Position numbers and translations under genes: made by a program. From positions 62,001 to 126,000 of the forward strand of contig JALHMW010000012.1 of the NCBI GenBank assembly GCA_022843845.1: a stretch of 64,000 nucleotides of DNA, read 5' to 3'. Source of the stretch: Archangium sp. GTDB lineage: Bacteria > Myxococcota > Myxococcia > Myxococcales > Myxococcaceae. The notes beneath the pieces are model-generated. The model was not told the origin of the DNA and searched no databases. It worked only from the letters and a program-made list of their open reading frames with translations. This document shows positions 1 through 7,998 of the stretch, piece after piece (position 1 is the first letter of the stretch; the number at the start of each line of letters is the position of its first letter).

Positions 1-159
1 GCGAGCGCTGCGACGGAACAAAGGCGCGTGGAGCTCGTCCTCGAGCGCACGAATCTGCCGGGTGAGCGGCGGCTGGGACACGGCACAGCGGACGGCGGCA
101 CGGGTGACGCTGCCGGACTCGGCGACTGCGACGAAGTACTCCAGCTGCGTGAGGCTCAT
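1..159 (-). CDS. LysR-family transcriptional regulator, N-terminal fragment
   Basis: This is the first 53 codons of a LysR-type regulator; the rest runs off the left edge of the window. The visible part is a complete winged helix-turn-helix start: [21 protein letters not shown], then [18 protein letters not shown], the usual LysR DNA-recognition pattern with the SQPPLTRQI recognition helix. It is transcribed away from a methionine aminopeptidase gene across a 180-bp spacer that holds two near-perfect T-N11-A type palindromes. LysR proteins usually control themselves and the divergent gene, so the aminopeptidase is the likely target. The effector cannot be guessed because the ligand-binding half is missing. 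Confidence 0.9.
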   Translation of the reverse strand, partial: MSLTQLEYFVAVAESGSVTRAAVRCAVSQPPLTRQIRALEDELHAPLFRRSAR

Positions 160-196
160 GGGTGTCGACGTTAACGCGCTCGTCGCGACGACGCGC

Positions 197-213
197 CATA
201 CCCAAACGGTATG
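197..213. promoter_or_regulatory. LysR-type operator palindrome, copy 1
   Basis: CATACCCAAACGGTATG is a perfect 6-bp inverted repeat around a 5-bp centre and fits the ATAC-N7-GTAT form of the T-N11-A LysR box. It lies in the spacer between a LysR gene and the divergent aminopeptidase gene. Binding by the adjacent LysR protein is inferred. Confidence 0.6.
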
Positions 214-286
214 GGCGAGCGTGCAAGCCTCCGAACCAGCGTGGCCAACGTGCTGCCCCGAATCGCCGCCCGTCGCGGCTGCGCTC

Positions 287-303
287 CATACTCAAACGGT
301 ATT
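287..303. promoter_or_regulatory. LysR-type operator palindrome, copy 2
   Basis: CATACTCAAACGGTATT keeps ATAC-N7-GTAT and lies 90 bp downstream of copy 1, in the second unit of the tandem duplication. It starts 53 bp before the preferred GTG start of the aminopeptidase, so it overlaps the likely promoter or leader. Confidence 0.55.
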
Positions 304-339
304 GGCGAGCGTGGGAGGGTCGGAGACAGCGTGGCCAAC

Positions 340-1089
340 GTGCCCCCACGAATCGCTGAACGAGAGTTCCCCCACTTCCGCCGCGCGGGTCAGGTCGCCG
401 CGCAGACGCTCGCTCACGTCGCGAGCCGCCTGGCGCCCGGCGTCAGCACAGCCGACATCGACGCGTGGGTGCGCGAGGACACTGCCCGGCGCGGGGCTCG
501 GCCGAGTCAGCTCGGGTACCACGGCTTTCCGGCAGCGGTCTGCACGAGCCGCAACCAGGTGGTCTGCCACGGCATGCCGCGCGCCGATGAGCTGCTCCGC
601 GACGGAGACATCATCAACGTCGACGTCACGAGCGAACTCGGCGGCTGGCACGGAGACACCTCGGCGACCTTCTGCATCGGCGACGTCAGCGACGAAGCCC
701 GCCATGTGGTGGAGACGGCGCGGCGGTGTCTGGAGGCCGGAGTGTCAGTCGTTCGGCACGGCGCTCACCTCGGAGACCTCGGCGCGGCCATTCACGCCGT
801 CGCGCGCGAGGCGGGCTGTGAGATCGTGCGCGACTGGGGAGGCCACGGCATCGGCCGACAGATGCACCTGCCGCCACACGTCGCGCACGTGGGCCGGAAG
901 GGCACGGGCCTCAAGCTCAAGGCCGGCATGGCGTTCACCATCGAGCCGATGGTCACCCTCGGCGCTCCCGACACGCGCGTGCTCGCCGACGGGTGGACGG
1001 TGGTGACCGTCGATGGCCGCTGGTCGGCCCAGTTCGAGCACACCGTGGTGGTGACGGCGACCGGGTGCGAGGTGCTGACGCTGCGCTAA
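340..1089 (+). CDS. map: Type I methionine aminopeptidase
   Basis: This enzyme removes the N-terminal methionine from nascent proteins using a two-metal centre. All five expected ligands are visible: Asp in INVDV, Asp in HGDTSATF, His in GGHGIGRQMH, Glu in TIEPMVT and Glu in QFEHTVVV; the substrate-binding His is in VCHGMP. The length (249 aa) is normal for the short type I form without an N-terminal zinc finger. The frame is open back to 211, but I chose GTG 340 because MPPRIAEREF begins where family members begin and upstream codons belong to the duplicated copy of the leader (GTG 250 is the equivalent start there). It is probably an accessory copy, controlled by the divergent LysR protein. 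Its stop overlaps the convergent esterase stop by 4 bp. Confidence 0.92.
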   Translation: MPPRIAEREFPHFRRAGQVAAQTLAHVASRLAPGVSTADIDAWVREDTARRGARPSQLGYHGFPAAVCTSRNQVVCHGMPRADELLRDGDIINVDVTSELGGWHGDTSATFCIGDVSDEARHVVETARRCLEAGVSVVRHGAHLGDLGAAIHAVAREAGCEIVRDWGGHGIGRQMHLPPHVAHVGRKGTGLKLKAGMAFTIEPMVTLGAPDTRVLADGWTVVTVDGRWSAQFEHTVVVTATGCEVLTLR

Positions 1090-2339
1090 CGCCCGGGCCC
1101 GAGCAGAAACCGCAAGGCCACGGGCAGCCGCTGCGCCCAGAAGGTCTCGCTGTGCGTGCCGCCGTTCTGCACCACGTACATCAGCGTCGCGTCGTCGGCG
1201 TAGCCCCGGTCGCGCCACGCCTGCGCGAGCGCCGCGGTGTTGGTGACGTCATCCATCGAGGTGCCCGCGTTGCCGCTGTCGACGTAGACCTTGAGCGGCC
1301 GCAGCGGCGATGCACGCAGGCCCGCGACCGACCCCAGGATCCACCGGTTGTCCCACCACGTCGACGGCGACATCGCGCCGATGTTCCCGAACACGTCTGG
1401 CTTCTGAACGCCGGCGTAGACCGAGATGAGGCCGCCCAGCGACGAGCCGATCACCACCGTGCGCTCCCGTGCCGGCAGCGTGCGGTACTCGCGATCGACC
1501 GCGGGCTTCAGCTCTTCGACCAGAAAGCGCAGATAGTCGCCGCCCTTCCCGCCTCCGTACTGCGTGGTGTTGGTCGGCGTGTACTCGTCGATACGCGCGG
1601 CGCCTCCGTTCTCAGGGGCAATCACGATCGCCTCGGCGATGAAGCCGTCGTTCGCGGTGCGGTTCATCGTCTCGTCGACCTGCCATTCGTTGCCGCCGAA
1701 CGCGGTCGCGGGATCGAACAGGTTCTGCCCGTCGTGCATGTAGACGACCGGCGCGCGGAACGTCGTGTTCTCGAGGTACGTCGGCGGCAGGTACACCAGC
1801 ACGCCACGCGAGTTGTTCAGCACGGTGCTGCGGAAGGCCGGCCACCGCCTCGACACCTGGCCCGAGTCCGTGAAGAAGCGCGGGTAGACGTCGAGGGTCT
1901 GGCCTGGCTTCACGACGAAGTTGGGGCCCTTCGACCACTCCTGCTCGTCGAGGCGCGGCTTGAACTCGAGGTCCTGCGCCTGGGCGGGCATCGAGTACTC
2001 CCACGTCTCTGCGTCGACCTGCTGCATCGCGACACCTGCCGTCCACAGCAGCGGGAGCAGCGCCCCCCGAAGGAACATGCGCCGCGCTCCCGTCGGGTAG
2101 TGCACGCGAATCGTCGTGACGACGCCCGCGTCGACGGCCGAGCCACCTGCCGCCATTCCACCAGCGACGCTCCCACCGGCGCTCGCACCACCGGCGCTGC
2201 CACCACCGGCACTCCCACCCGACGCGGCGAAGCCACCACCGAGTGGAACCGCGCCTGCGTCGACCCCCGCATCGGAGCCCCCCACCGCACCACAGGCGGC
2301 CAGGGCCAGAACGAGAGCGCCGACGAAGACACGAGCCAT
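1086..2339 (-). CDS. Secreted lipoprotein esterase (Fes/IroE-like alpha/beta hydrolase)
   Basis: The 417-aa protein begins with a lipoprotein signal (VLALAAC) and a Gly/Ala/Ser-rich linker to about residue 72. It is then an esterase of the enterochelin-esterase/esterase D family (PF00756): a short N-terminal beta-sandwich-like part, VYMHDGQNLFD, the nucleophile elbow GSSLGG near residue 297, the acid probably in VDSGNAG, and the catalytic His in GGTHSETFW near 396. The VYMHDGQNLFD and W-x-x-D-E-T-M signatures are typical of this family. The likely place of action is the periplasm or outer membrane surface. Its natural ester substrate cannot be told from sequence; siderophore hydrolysis is only one possibility, since no iron-uptake genes are adjacent. 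It lies downstream of the DUF3494 lipoprotein on the same strand, separated by a small hairpin. Confidence 0.88.
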   Translation of the reverse strand: MARVFVGALVLALAACGAVGGSDAGVDAGAVPLGGGFAASGGSAGGGSAGGASAGGSVAGGMAAGGSAVDAGVVTTIRVHYPTGARRMFLRGALLPLLWTAGVAMQQVDAETWEYSMPAQAQDLEFKPRLDEQEWSKGPNFVVKPGQTLDVYPRFFTDSGQVSRRWPAFRSTVLNNSRGVLVYLPPTYLENTTFRAPVVYMHDGQNLFDPATAFGGNEWQVDETMNRTANDGFIAEAIVIAPENGGAARIDEYTPTNTTQYGGGKGGDYLRFLVEELKPAVDREYRTLPARERTVVIGSSLGGLISVYAGVQKPDVFGNIGAMSPSTWWDNRWILGSVAGLRASPLRPLKVYVDSGNAGTSMDDVTNTAALAQAWRDRGYADDATLMYVVQNGGTHSETFWAQRLPVALRFLLGPGR

Positions 2340-2351
2340 GCACCGCCCATA

Positions 2352-2370
2352 GTTCAGGGCGGGCCTGAAC
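2352..2370. terminator. Short hairpin between two lipoprotein genes
   Basis: GTTCAGGGCGGGCCTGAAC forms a perfect 7-bp stem with a 5-nt loop. It lies 15 bp past the stop of the DUF3494 gene and 12 bp before the esterase start on the same strand. No T-run follows, so it may be a weak terminator, an RNA-stabilising hairpin or an attenuator. Confidence 0.4.
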
Positions 2371-2385
2371 GCACAGGGCCCTGAG

Positions 2386-3561
2386 TTACGGCGCCGGCTG
2401 CGTCACCGTCGAGCTGTCGAGACTGACGGCGGTCTGGGCCAGGAGCCGGCCGTTGATCGACGCGCCCGTGCCCAGGCTGATGGCCGTCTGCGACAGCACC
2501 ACGCCTTCGAAGTGTGAGGTGGTGCCCAGGCTGACGGCGCCCGACACCTGCCAGAAGACGTTCTTCGGCAGCGCACCACCGGCGAGGGTGATGTTGACGG
2601 CGTTGCTCACCGTGAGGTTCTGCGCGATCTGGAAGACCCAGACGTCGGTCGCGTTGCCGGTGAGTGTCACGTTGGTGGGAATCAGCAGCCCCGTGCCCCA
2701 GCCGTAGACGCCGGCCGTGAGCGTCATGCCGCCGATGTTGCCTGCACCAAGCTCGGTGACGCTCGGCGCGCGACCTGAAGCGTCGGTGAAGGCGAGCTGC
2801 ATGTCGCCGATGGCGGTGGTGAGGTTGGACGGCGTCGGCGCGTCGTAGTCAGCGGCGTACACGAGCCCGACCACCTGGGGAGACGTCGAGGACGCCGTCG
2901 GAGGCGCCGTCAGCGAGAAGCCGGTGATGAAGGTCGCCGCTGCAGGGCTGACCGCCATGTTGCCGGTCACCCGGGACGTGGGCACCGTCGAGATGCCCGT
3001 CTTGGCGAGGATGACGAAGTTGCCGGCCGTGCGCAGGTTCACCGGGAGCGCGGGCGCCATGCCCGTGGTGAAGCGCCACGTGACGTCAGCCGCGAGCGGA
3101 ATCCCTGCGCTGCTGCGTGCGCCGGTGGTGATGGTCGCCGTGTAGAGCGTGCTGAGCTGAAGGTTCGCGTTGGGGCGGAACGTCACCGAGGTGGTGGTGG
3201 CCATCACCGCGCCCGCAACCGCGACTGCTGGCGTGCCGCTCGTCACCGTGAAGGTCGACGCGCTCAAGGTGCTCACGTCCATCGGGAGGCTGAAGGTGGC
3301 GCTCGGCGTCGCGGTCACCGACACGCCCAGCGCGTTCATCGAGGGCACGGTCGACAGAATCGCAGGGACGGTGCTGGCCATGCCGCCACCAGTCGCAGTG
3401 CCGCCACCAGTCGCAGTGCCGCCACCCGTTGCGGTGCCTCCGGCCCGGCCTGCATCGGTGCCGGCATCAGCACCCACCGGCACCGGGCCACACGCCGTCA
3501 ACGTCAGACCGAATGAACCAACCACAACGAGTGCAGCGAACGTCAGAAGACGAAAGGTCAT
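2386..3561 (-). CDS. Lipoprotein with Ig-like domain and DUF3494 (ice-binding-like) domain
   Basis: The 391-aa protein has a lipoprotein signal (SFGLTLTAC), a linker with three TATGGG repeats, a bacterial Ig-like domain of the Big_5 type (about residues 65-165: STVPSMNALGVSV, SFSLPMDVSTLSASTFTV, YTATITTGARSSAGIPLAADVTWRFTT) and a C-terminal DUF3494 domain (about 170-391). The DUF3494 signatures are NFVILAKTGISTVPTSRVTGN, LGAGNIGGMTLTAGVYGW, WVFQIAQNLTVSNAVNITLAGG, VFWQVSGAVSLGTTSHFEG and NGRLLAQTAVSLDSSTV. This beta-solenoid fold is shared by ice-binding proteins and by adhesin-like proteins of many non-polar bacteria, so ice binding is not established. ATG 3561 is preferred to the upstream TTG because an AAGAG lies 8 nt before it. 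Confidence 0.88.
   Translation of the reverse strand: MTFRLLTFAALVVVGSFGLTLTACGPVPVGADAGTDAGRAGGTATGGGTATGGGTATGGGMASTVPAILSTVPSMNALGVSVTATPSATFSLPMDVSTLSASTFTVTSGTPAVAVAGAVMATTTSVTFRPNANLQLSTLYTATITTGARSSAGIPLAADVTWRFTTGMAPALPVNLRTAGNFVILAKTGISTVPTSRVTGNMAVSPAAATFITGFSLTAPPTASSTSPQVVGLVYAADYDAPTPSNLTTAIGDMQLAFTDASGRAPSVTELGAGNIGGMTLTAGVYGWGTGLLIPTNVTLTGNATDVWVFQIAQNLTVSNAVNITLAGGALPKNVFWQVSGAVSLGTTSHFEGVVLSQTAISLGTGASINGRLLAQTAVSLDSSTVTQPAP
3383..3436. repeat. Three 18-bp tandem repeats in a lipoprotein linker
   Basis: Three head-to-tail copies of an 18-bp unit (CCGCCACCAGTCGCAGTG, the third with changes) encode the TATGGG repeats of the DUF3494 protein linker. This is a likely slippage-prone in-frame tract. 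Confidence 0.75.
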
Positions 3562-3894
3562 GAGCAAGACTCTTTCAGCGGCCCTGCAGCGACGCGCCGC
3601 ACCGAGCGGGAGTCACCACGGGCCTGAGGTCGCTCCCCGTCGCGAGGAGCGATACGAACAGCAGAGCGGGAGGGAGGAGAGACAGCGTCAGTAACCGCGC
3701 CGCGAAGCAGCGCTGCCTGATGCATCCCTCACTACCACGTCGCCACCGACGGGGACAGCGCGGGACCCAAGGCCCACGAATCACTCGACCGAACAGAGCC
3801 GTAGCGCACAGTCAATCACTCTGACGACGCCGCAGCGCCCGCTCCAAGTCCGCGCTGGGCACCGTGCTGTCCATAAGGGACACTCCCCGCCCCG
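3562..3894. other. Divergent intergenic region without a gene
   Basis: This 333-bp spacer separates the minus-strand DUF3494 gene from the plus-strand kinase gene and must hold both promoters. No convincing ORF is visible. One inverted repeat stands out, TCGCTCC...GGAGCGA at 3630-3652 (7-bp arms, 9-bp centre). A purine-rich stretch (GCGGGAGGGAGGAGAGACAG) follows near 3667-3686. Nothing else is recognisable. Confidence 0.5.
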
Positions 3895-6800
3895 ATGGCT
3901 GAGCAGCTGCGTTGCGGTGTGATGTTCGACACGCCCGCCGATCTCCAGGCGGCTGTCGGCCCACGTGTGGAGCAGGGCGAGATCTTCGTCCCCTACCCCG
4001 ACGACGTGGCCGATGGAGCCGAGGCCGCCATCGACGTGATGCTCGAGTCGCGCTCCCGCGTCGAGCTGTCGGGGCTCGTGAAGGGCTCCGACTTCGACGA
4101 GCGCGGCAACATCGGAATCGCCGTCACGCTCACCGACGAGTCGGTCAAGACGCTCAAGGCCTTCGTGGCCGCGATGCTCATGCCGGCCGAGAGCAGCCCC
4201 TCGGGCCTCTTCGCGACCACCCGCTTCACTCGCCCCAAGACGATCCAGACGATCAACGGGAAAGAAGTACCCCTTCCCGGCGGCGACGTCGAAGAGGTGC
4301 TGCTCGAGCCCGGCACCGTGCTCGAGGAGCGCTTCCGCATCGAGGCGCACGTCGCCTCGGGTGGCATGGGCGAGGTGTACCGGGCCGCGCACATTCACCT
4401 CAAGCGCCCCGTCGCCCTCAAGCTGCTCAAGCGGGCCTTCGCCGCCGACCCCGAGATGTGGGCGCGCTTCCAACGTGAAGCCGAGCTCGTCAGCCAGCTC
4501 GAGAACCCGCACATCGTCCGGGTGTTCGACTTCGGCCGCACCAGGGCCGGCCAGCCGTTCCTCGCGATGGAGTACGTCGAGGGCGCCGCGCTCGACGCCG
4601 AGCTTGCGCGGGGGCCGATCGACCCACGCCGCGCCGTCGAGATCTTGAGTCAGGTCTGCAACGGCCTCGCCGAGGCCCACGCCCTGGGCATCATTCATCG
4701 CGACCTGAAGCCGCCGAACATCGTGCTCGGCAAGAAGCGCGATGGCAGCGAGCTCGCCAAGATCCTCGACTTCGGCATCGCGCGCGCGACCGACAAGGCC
4801 GGCGACAGTCGAGATGGCCGGCTGACGCAGATCGGGGTGGTGGTGGGCACGCCGATGTACCTGGCGCCCGAGCAGGCCCTCGCGACCGATCTCGACGAGC
4901 GCACCGACATCTACTCGCTGGGCTGTGTCGCGTACGAGCTGCTCTCCGGCAGGCCACCGTTCCTCGCGCCCGAGCTGGCGAAGGTCATCAGCATGCACCT
5001 GACCCAGGCGCCAGAGGAGCCATCGAAGTACCGGCCCGAGCTGACGAAGTTCAAGCCGCTGACCGACGTCATCCTCAAGGCGCTCGCGAAGAACAAGTCG
5101 GAGCGGTACCCATCGGTGGGGGAGTTCGCCGCCGCGCTGAAGCACGGCCTCACGCAATCGGAGCAGGGCGCAGGCGGCGCTGCTGACGTCTGGCCGCCCT
5201 CGCCCGAAGAGGCCTGGCCACCCGCCTCGGCCATTCCCATTGGCGCGACCCCTGCCCCGTCGGGCCTACCCGTCGCGCGCATCGCGCCACCCGCCGCTGC
5301 TGACGAGTTCTTCTCGTCGCCGAGCAGCCCCGCGCCGAGCGCCGCCCCCACCGCCCCTGCGCTGAAGTCGGAGCGCCGGACGAAGCTCGAGGCCCTGGAC
5401 CTGCCTCTCGCGCCCGCGGTCCTCGACGAGCTGCTCAAGGCGCGCGACGGGTTCGGCGTCACTGGCAATCGACTGCTGCTGGCGCACCTCGAGGTCCTCG
5501 GGGCTCCGGCGAAGTCGTCTCGGGCCAGGCGCTGCGTGGCCCGCGCGCTGATGGTGTCTCGGGCGTGGGGCGCCGCCGTCGACACCGTCGATGACGATCG
5601 CATCGTGCTGCTCTTCGGAGGCGAGGCCCTCGCCACCACCGCCCGCGCCGTCACCGCGCTGCTGGCGATTCGAGAAGCCATCGCCGACGAAGCGGGCCGC
5701 GCTCCAGACGCGGGGCCGGGCGCGATGCGCGCCGCCGTCATTCAGGCCTCGACCCGCACCGATCTCGAGCGCGAGGTCGACGAGCGGGTGACGCGCAAGG
5801 CCCAGGTGCTCGCCGCGAAGTCCGCCGCGGGCGCCCTCGTTCTCGAGAAGCAGCTCGGCGCCGACTGCGCCGACGTCGTCGAGGTGCGGGCGGTCGATCA
5901 GAGCGACGTCGTCGAGGTGACGGGCCGGCGGTCGCGTCTGGGCCTCGGCTCGGTGCCGCTCATCGGGCGAGACGGCGTGCTGCAGCTGCTCGACAAGCGC
6001 CTGGTCAGCCTCGGCGCGGGCGTCGTGGCGCCGTTCCTGGTGCGCGCCCCCCGAGGCGCGGGCCGCTCGACGCTGGTCGCCGAGCTCGCCACGCGGGCCC
6101 GGAACAAGGGCTGCGTCGTCGCCATCGCTCGCAGCTCCACGTCGCTCAGAGAGACGCCCTTCGGCGCCATCACCGAGCTCCTCTGCGCCGTGACCGGGGT
6201 CTCGACCGAGTCGCGCGCGACGGCGCTGCGGCCTGCCCTCGAGAAGCTGCAGCTCCCTGAAGCGACCATCACCGCGGCGCTCGTCATCGCCGGCGTCGTA
6301 CAGCTCGCCCACCCCTTCACGGCCGGCCAGGCGACCCAGGCCCTGCGCGCCGTGCTCAAGGCAGGCTCCAGCGGGCGCCCGGTGCTGCTCCTGTTCGACG
6401 GCCTCGAGGCCTTCGATGGGCCGAGCGTCGAGACCTTCCGCGATCTCGTCATGCGCGCCGCGCCGAAGGAGCTCACCATCGGCTTCGTCGACCCTGAGGT
6501 TCCACAAGACCGGCTCGGCTCGGTGCCCTCGGTCGACGTCACGGCCTTCACGCGCGCCGACGTCGCGCAGTGGCTCACCGCCAGCCTGGCCCAACCGCCG
6601 AGCCCGGCCCTCACCGAGAAGGTGTTCACCGTGTCTGGCGGTGTGCCAGGCCGCATCGTCGATCTCGTCGCATGGCTGCACGATCGCGCCTTGCTGCGGC
6701 AGCAGGGCGGGCAGACGACGCTGGTGGGCGACGTGCCCGCGATGGACGCCGACGGCATCACCCGCGCGCGGCTCTCGGCGATGCCGCTCGACGTGGTTCG

Positions 6801-7998
6801 GCTGCTCGAGGCCGCGGCGCTGTGTGGCGATTCGTTCGAGGGCGGGCAGGTCAGCGTGGCGTTGCCGAAGGTGACGCCGCAGTCGCTGCAGTTCGCCGTG
6901 CAGAACCGGCTGCTCAAGAGCGCGGGGCCCCGGCGCTGGAGCTTCGCGTCGACCCGTCTGCAGCGGCTCGTGCTCGAGGCGGCCTCACCCGAGCGCCCCT
7001 TCATGCACCAGCGCCTCGCGGCGGCGATGGTGGAGCAGGCGCGCAACGCTCCCGCCTCCATCGACTCGGTGCGGCTGGCGGGTCACCTCAACGCCTCGCG
7101 AGATGGCGTGCGGGCCTCGGCGCTCTGGAAACACGCCGCCGAGACCGCGCTGTCACAGCGGGCGCTGCGCGACGCCATCACCGCCGTGAGGGGCTGGGTC
7201 GAGGCGCTCGGGCAGACGGCTCCCGTGACGGCGGAGCTCCTTCGGGCCCGCGTCGATGCACTCGCGCGCGCGGCAGGCATGGCGCTCGCCCTTCAGGACG
7301 CGGCGCTCGCGAGGACCCTCGTCGACGAAGCCGTGGCGCTGCAGCAGGGGCGTGATCTGGGCTCGCCGGAGCTGGCGCTCTCGCTCGCGCGGGTGCATCG
7401 CAGTGAAGCTCGAAGGGCGCGCGCGGCCGAAGCGCTGTCACTCGCCGAGCAGCGCGCCGGTGAGACGCCCTTCATGGCCCTCGTCGACGCCGAGCGCGCC
7501 GAAGCCAGAGAGCAGGAAGGCGACCTGCCTGCCGCCATCCTCTCCTGGGAGAGCAGCCTCGCGCGCTGCGCCGCCGCCGAAGAGCTGGCGCGCTGGCACG
7601 GCGAGGTGAACCTCACGGCGCGCGTCGAGGCGCGGCTCGCCGGCGCACGGCTGATGCGGAAAGAGGCCAGCGGAGCCCGCGCGTTGCTCGAGAGCTCGCT
7701 GGAGCGCTGGCGTCAAGCGCGGTGGCCGAGCGCCGAGGCGCGCGTCCTGGCGAACCTGGGGACGCTGTGCGTGCAGACCAACCAACTACCCGAGGCCGCG
7801 CGCCACTTCGACGCCGCAGGGCTCGCAGGTGCCGCGTCAGGCGATCTGCTCTTTCAGGCGAAGATGTTGTTGCAGCAGGCACGCGTGGCGAAGCGGCAGG
7901 GGCAGGCAGCGCCCGCGAAGCAGCTGTCTGCGCGCGCGCGAACGCTCTGCGTGGACCTCGGCTGGGAAGAGGGCCGGCTGCAGGCCGAGGGCGTCTAA
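3895..7998 (+). CDS. PilZ-like / Ser-Thr kinase / cyclase-like / AAA ATPase / TPR signalling protein
   Basis: The 1,367-aa protein is modular. Residues 1-100 resemble a myxobacterial PilZ-type fold (GEIFVPYPDDVADGAE, VELSGLVKGSDFDERGNIGIAV) but lack an obvious RxxxR c-di-GMP motif. Residues about 146-417 are a Hanks-type kinase: GGMGEVYRA, VALKLL, HRDLKPPN near 268, DFGIA near 292, GTPMYLAPEQ. After a Pro/Ala linker, residues about 505-690 resemble a degenerate class III nucleotide cyclase (WGAAVDTVDDDRIVLLFGGE), followed by an AAA/NACHT-like ATPase with Walker A PRGAGRST near 720 and Walker B LLLFDGLEAFD. The last 330 residues are helical TPR-like repeats. The plan matches the known kinase-cyclase-like-AAA-TPR proteins of myxobacteria; the PilZ-like front is less usual. 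The input signal is unknown. Confidence 0.88.
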   Translation: MAEQLRCGVMFDTPADLQAAVGPRVEQGEIFVPYPDDVADGAEAAIDVMLESRSRVELSGLVKGSDFDERGNIGIAVTLTDESVKTLKAFVAAMLMPAESSPSGLFATTRFTRPKTIQTINGKEVPLPGGDVEEVLLEPGTVLEERFRIEAHVASGGMGEVYRAAHIHLKRPVALKLLKRAFAADPEMWARFQREAELVSQLENPHIVRVFDFGRTRAGQPFLAMEYVEGAALDAELARGPIDPRRAVEILSQVCNGLAEAHALGIIHRDLKPPNIVLGKKRDGSELAKILDFGIARATDKAGDSRDGRLTQIGVVVGTPMYLAPEQALATDLDERTDIYSLGCVAYELLSGRPPFLAPELAKVISMHLTQAPEEPSKYRPELTKFKPLTDVILKALAKNKSERYPSVGEFAAALKHGLTQSEQGAGGAADVWPPSPEEAWPPASAIPIGATPAPSGLPVARIAPPAAADEFFSSPSSPAPSAAPTAPALKSERRTKLEALDLPLAPAVLDELLKARDGFGVTGNRLLLAHLEVLGAPAKSSRARRCVARALMVSRAWGAAVDTVDDDRIVLLFGGEALATTARAVTALLAIREAIADEAGRAPDAGPGAMRAAVIQASTRTDLEREVDERVTRKAQVLAAKSAAGALVLEKQLGADCADVVEVRAVDQSDVVEVTGRRSRLGLGSVPLIGRDGVLQLLDKRLVSLGAGVVAPFLVRAPRGAGRSTLVAELATRARNKGCVVAIARSSTSLRETPFGAITELLCAVTGVSTESRATALRPALEKLQLPEATITAALVIAGVVQLAHPFTAGQATQALRAVLKAGSSGRPVLLLFDGLEAFDGPSVETFRDLVMRAAPKELTIGFVDPEVPQDRLGSVPSVDVTAFTRADVAQWLTASLAQPPSPALTEKVFTVSGGVPGRIVDLVAWLHDRALLRQQGGQTTLVGDVPAMDADGITRARLSAMPLDVVRLLEAAALCGDSFEGGQVSVALPKVTPQSLQFAVQNRLLKSAGPRRWSFASTRLQRLVLEAASPERPFMHQRLAAAMVEQARNAPASIDSVRLAGHLNASRDGVRASALWKHAAETALSQRALRDAITAVRGWVEALGQTAPVTAELLRARVDALARAAGMALALQDAALARTLVDEAVALQQGRDLGSPELALSLARVHRSEARRARAAEALSLAEQRAGETPFMALVDAERAEAREQEGDLPAAILSWESSLARCAAAEELARWHGEVNLTARVEARLAGARLMRKEASGARALLESSLERWRQARWPSAEARVLANLGTLCVQTNQLPEAARHFDAAGLAGAASGDLLFQAKMLLQQARVAKRQGQAAPAKQLSARARTLCVDLGWEEGRLQAEGV

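Larger units (their letters stand above)
193..360. repeat. 90-bp tandem duplication covering operator and gene start
   Basis: Positions 193-270 and 283-360 are roughly 80 percent identical and offset by exactly 90 bp. Each copy holds a CATAC...GGTAT palindrome, a GGCGAGCGTG block, an AGCGTGGCCAACGTG block and the beginning of the aminopeptidase reading frame (L/P-P-R-I-A). Because 90 is a multiple of three, both GTG codons (250 and 340) are in frame with the gene. It looks like a tandem duplication of promoter plus start codon that has since diverged. Confidence 0.8.

Noticed and set aside
3575..3784. A 69-codon minus-strand gene in the divergent spacer
   Set aside because: No conserved pattern, and it sits where the two promoters must be.
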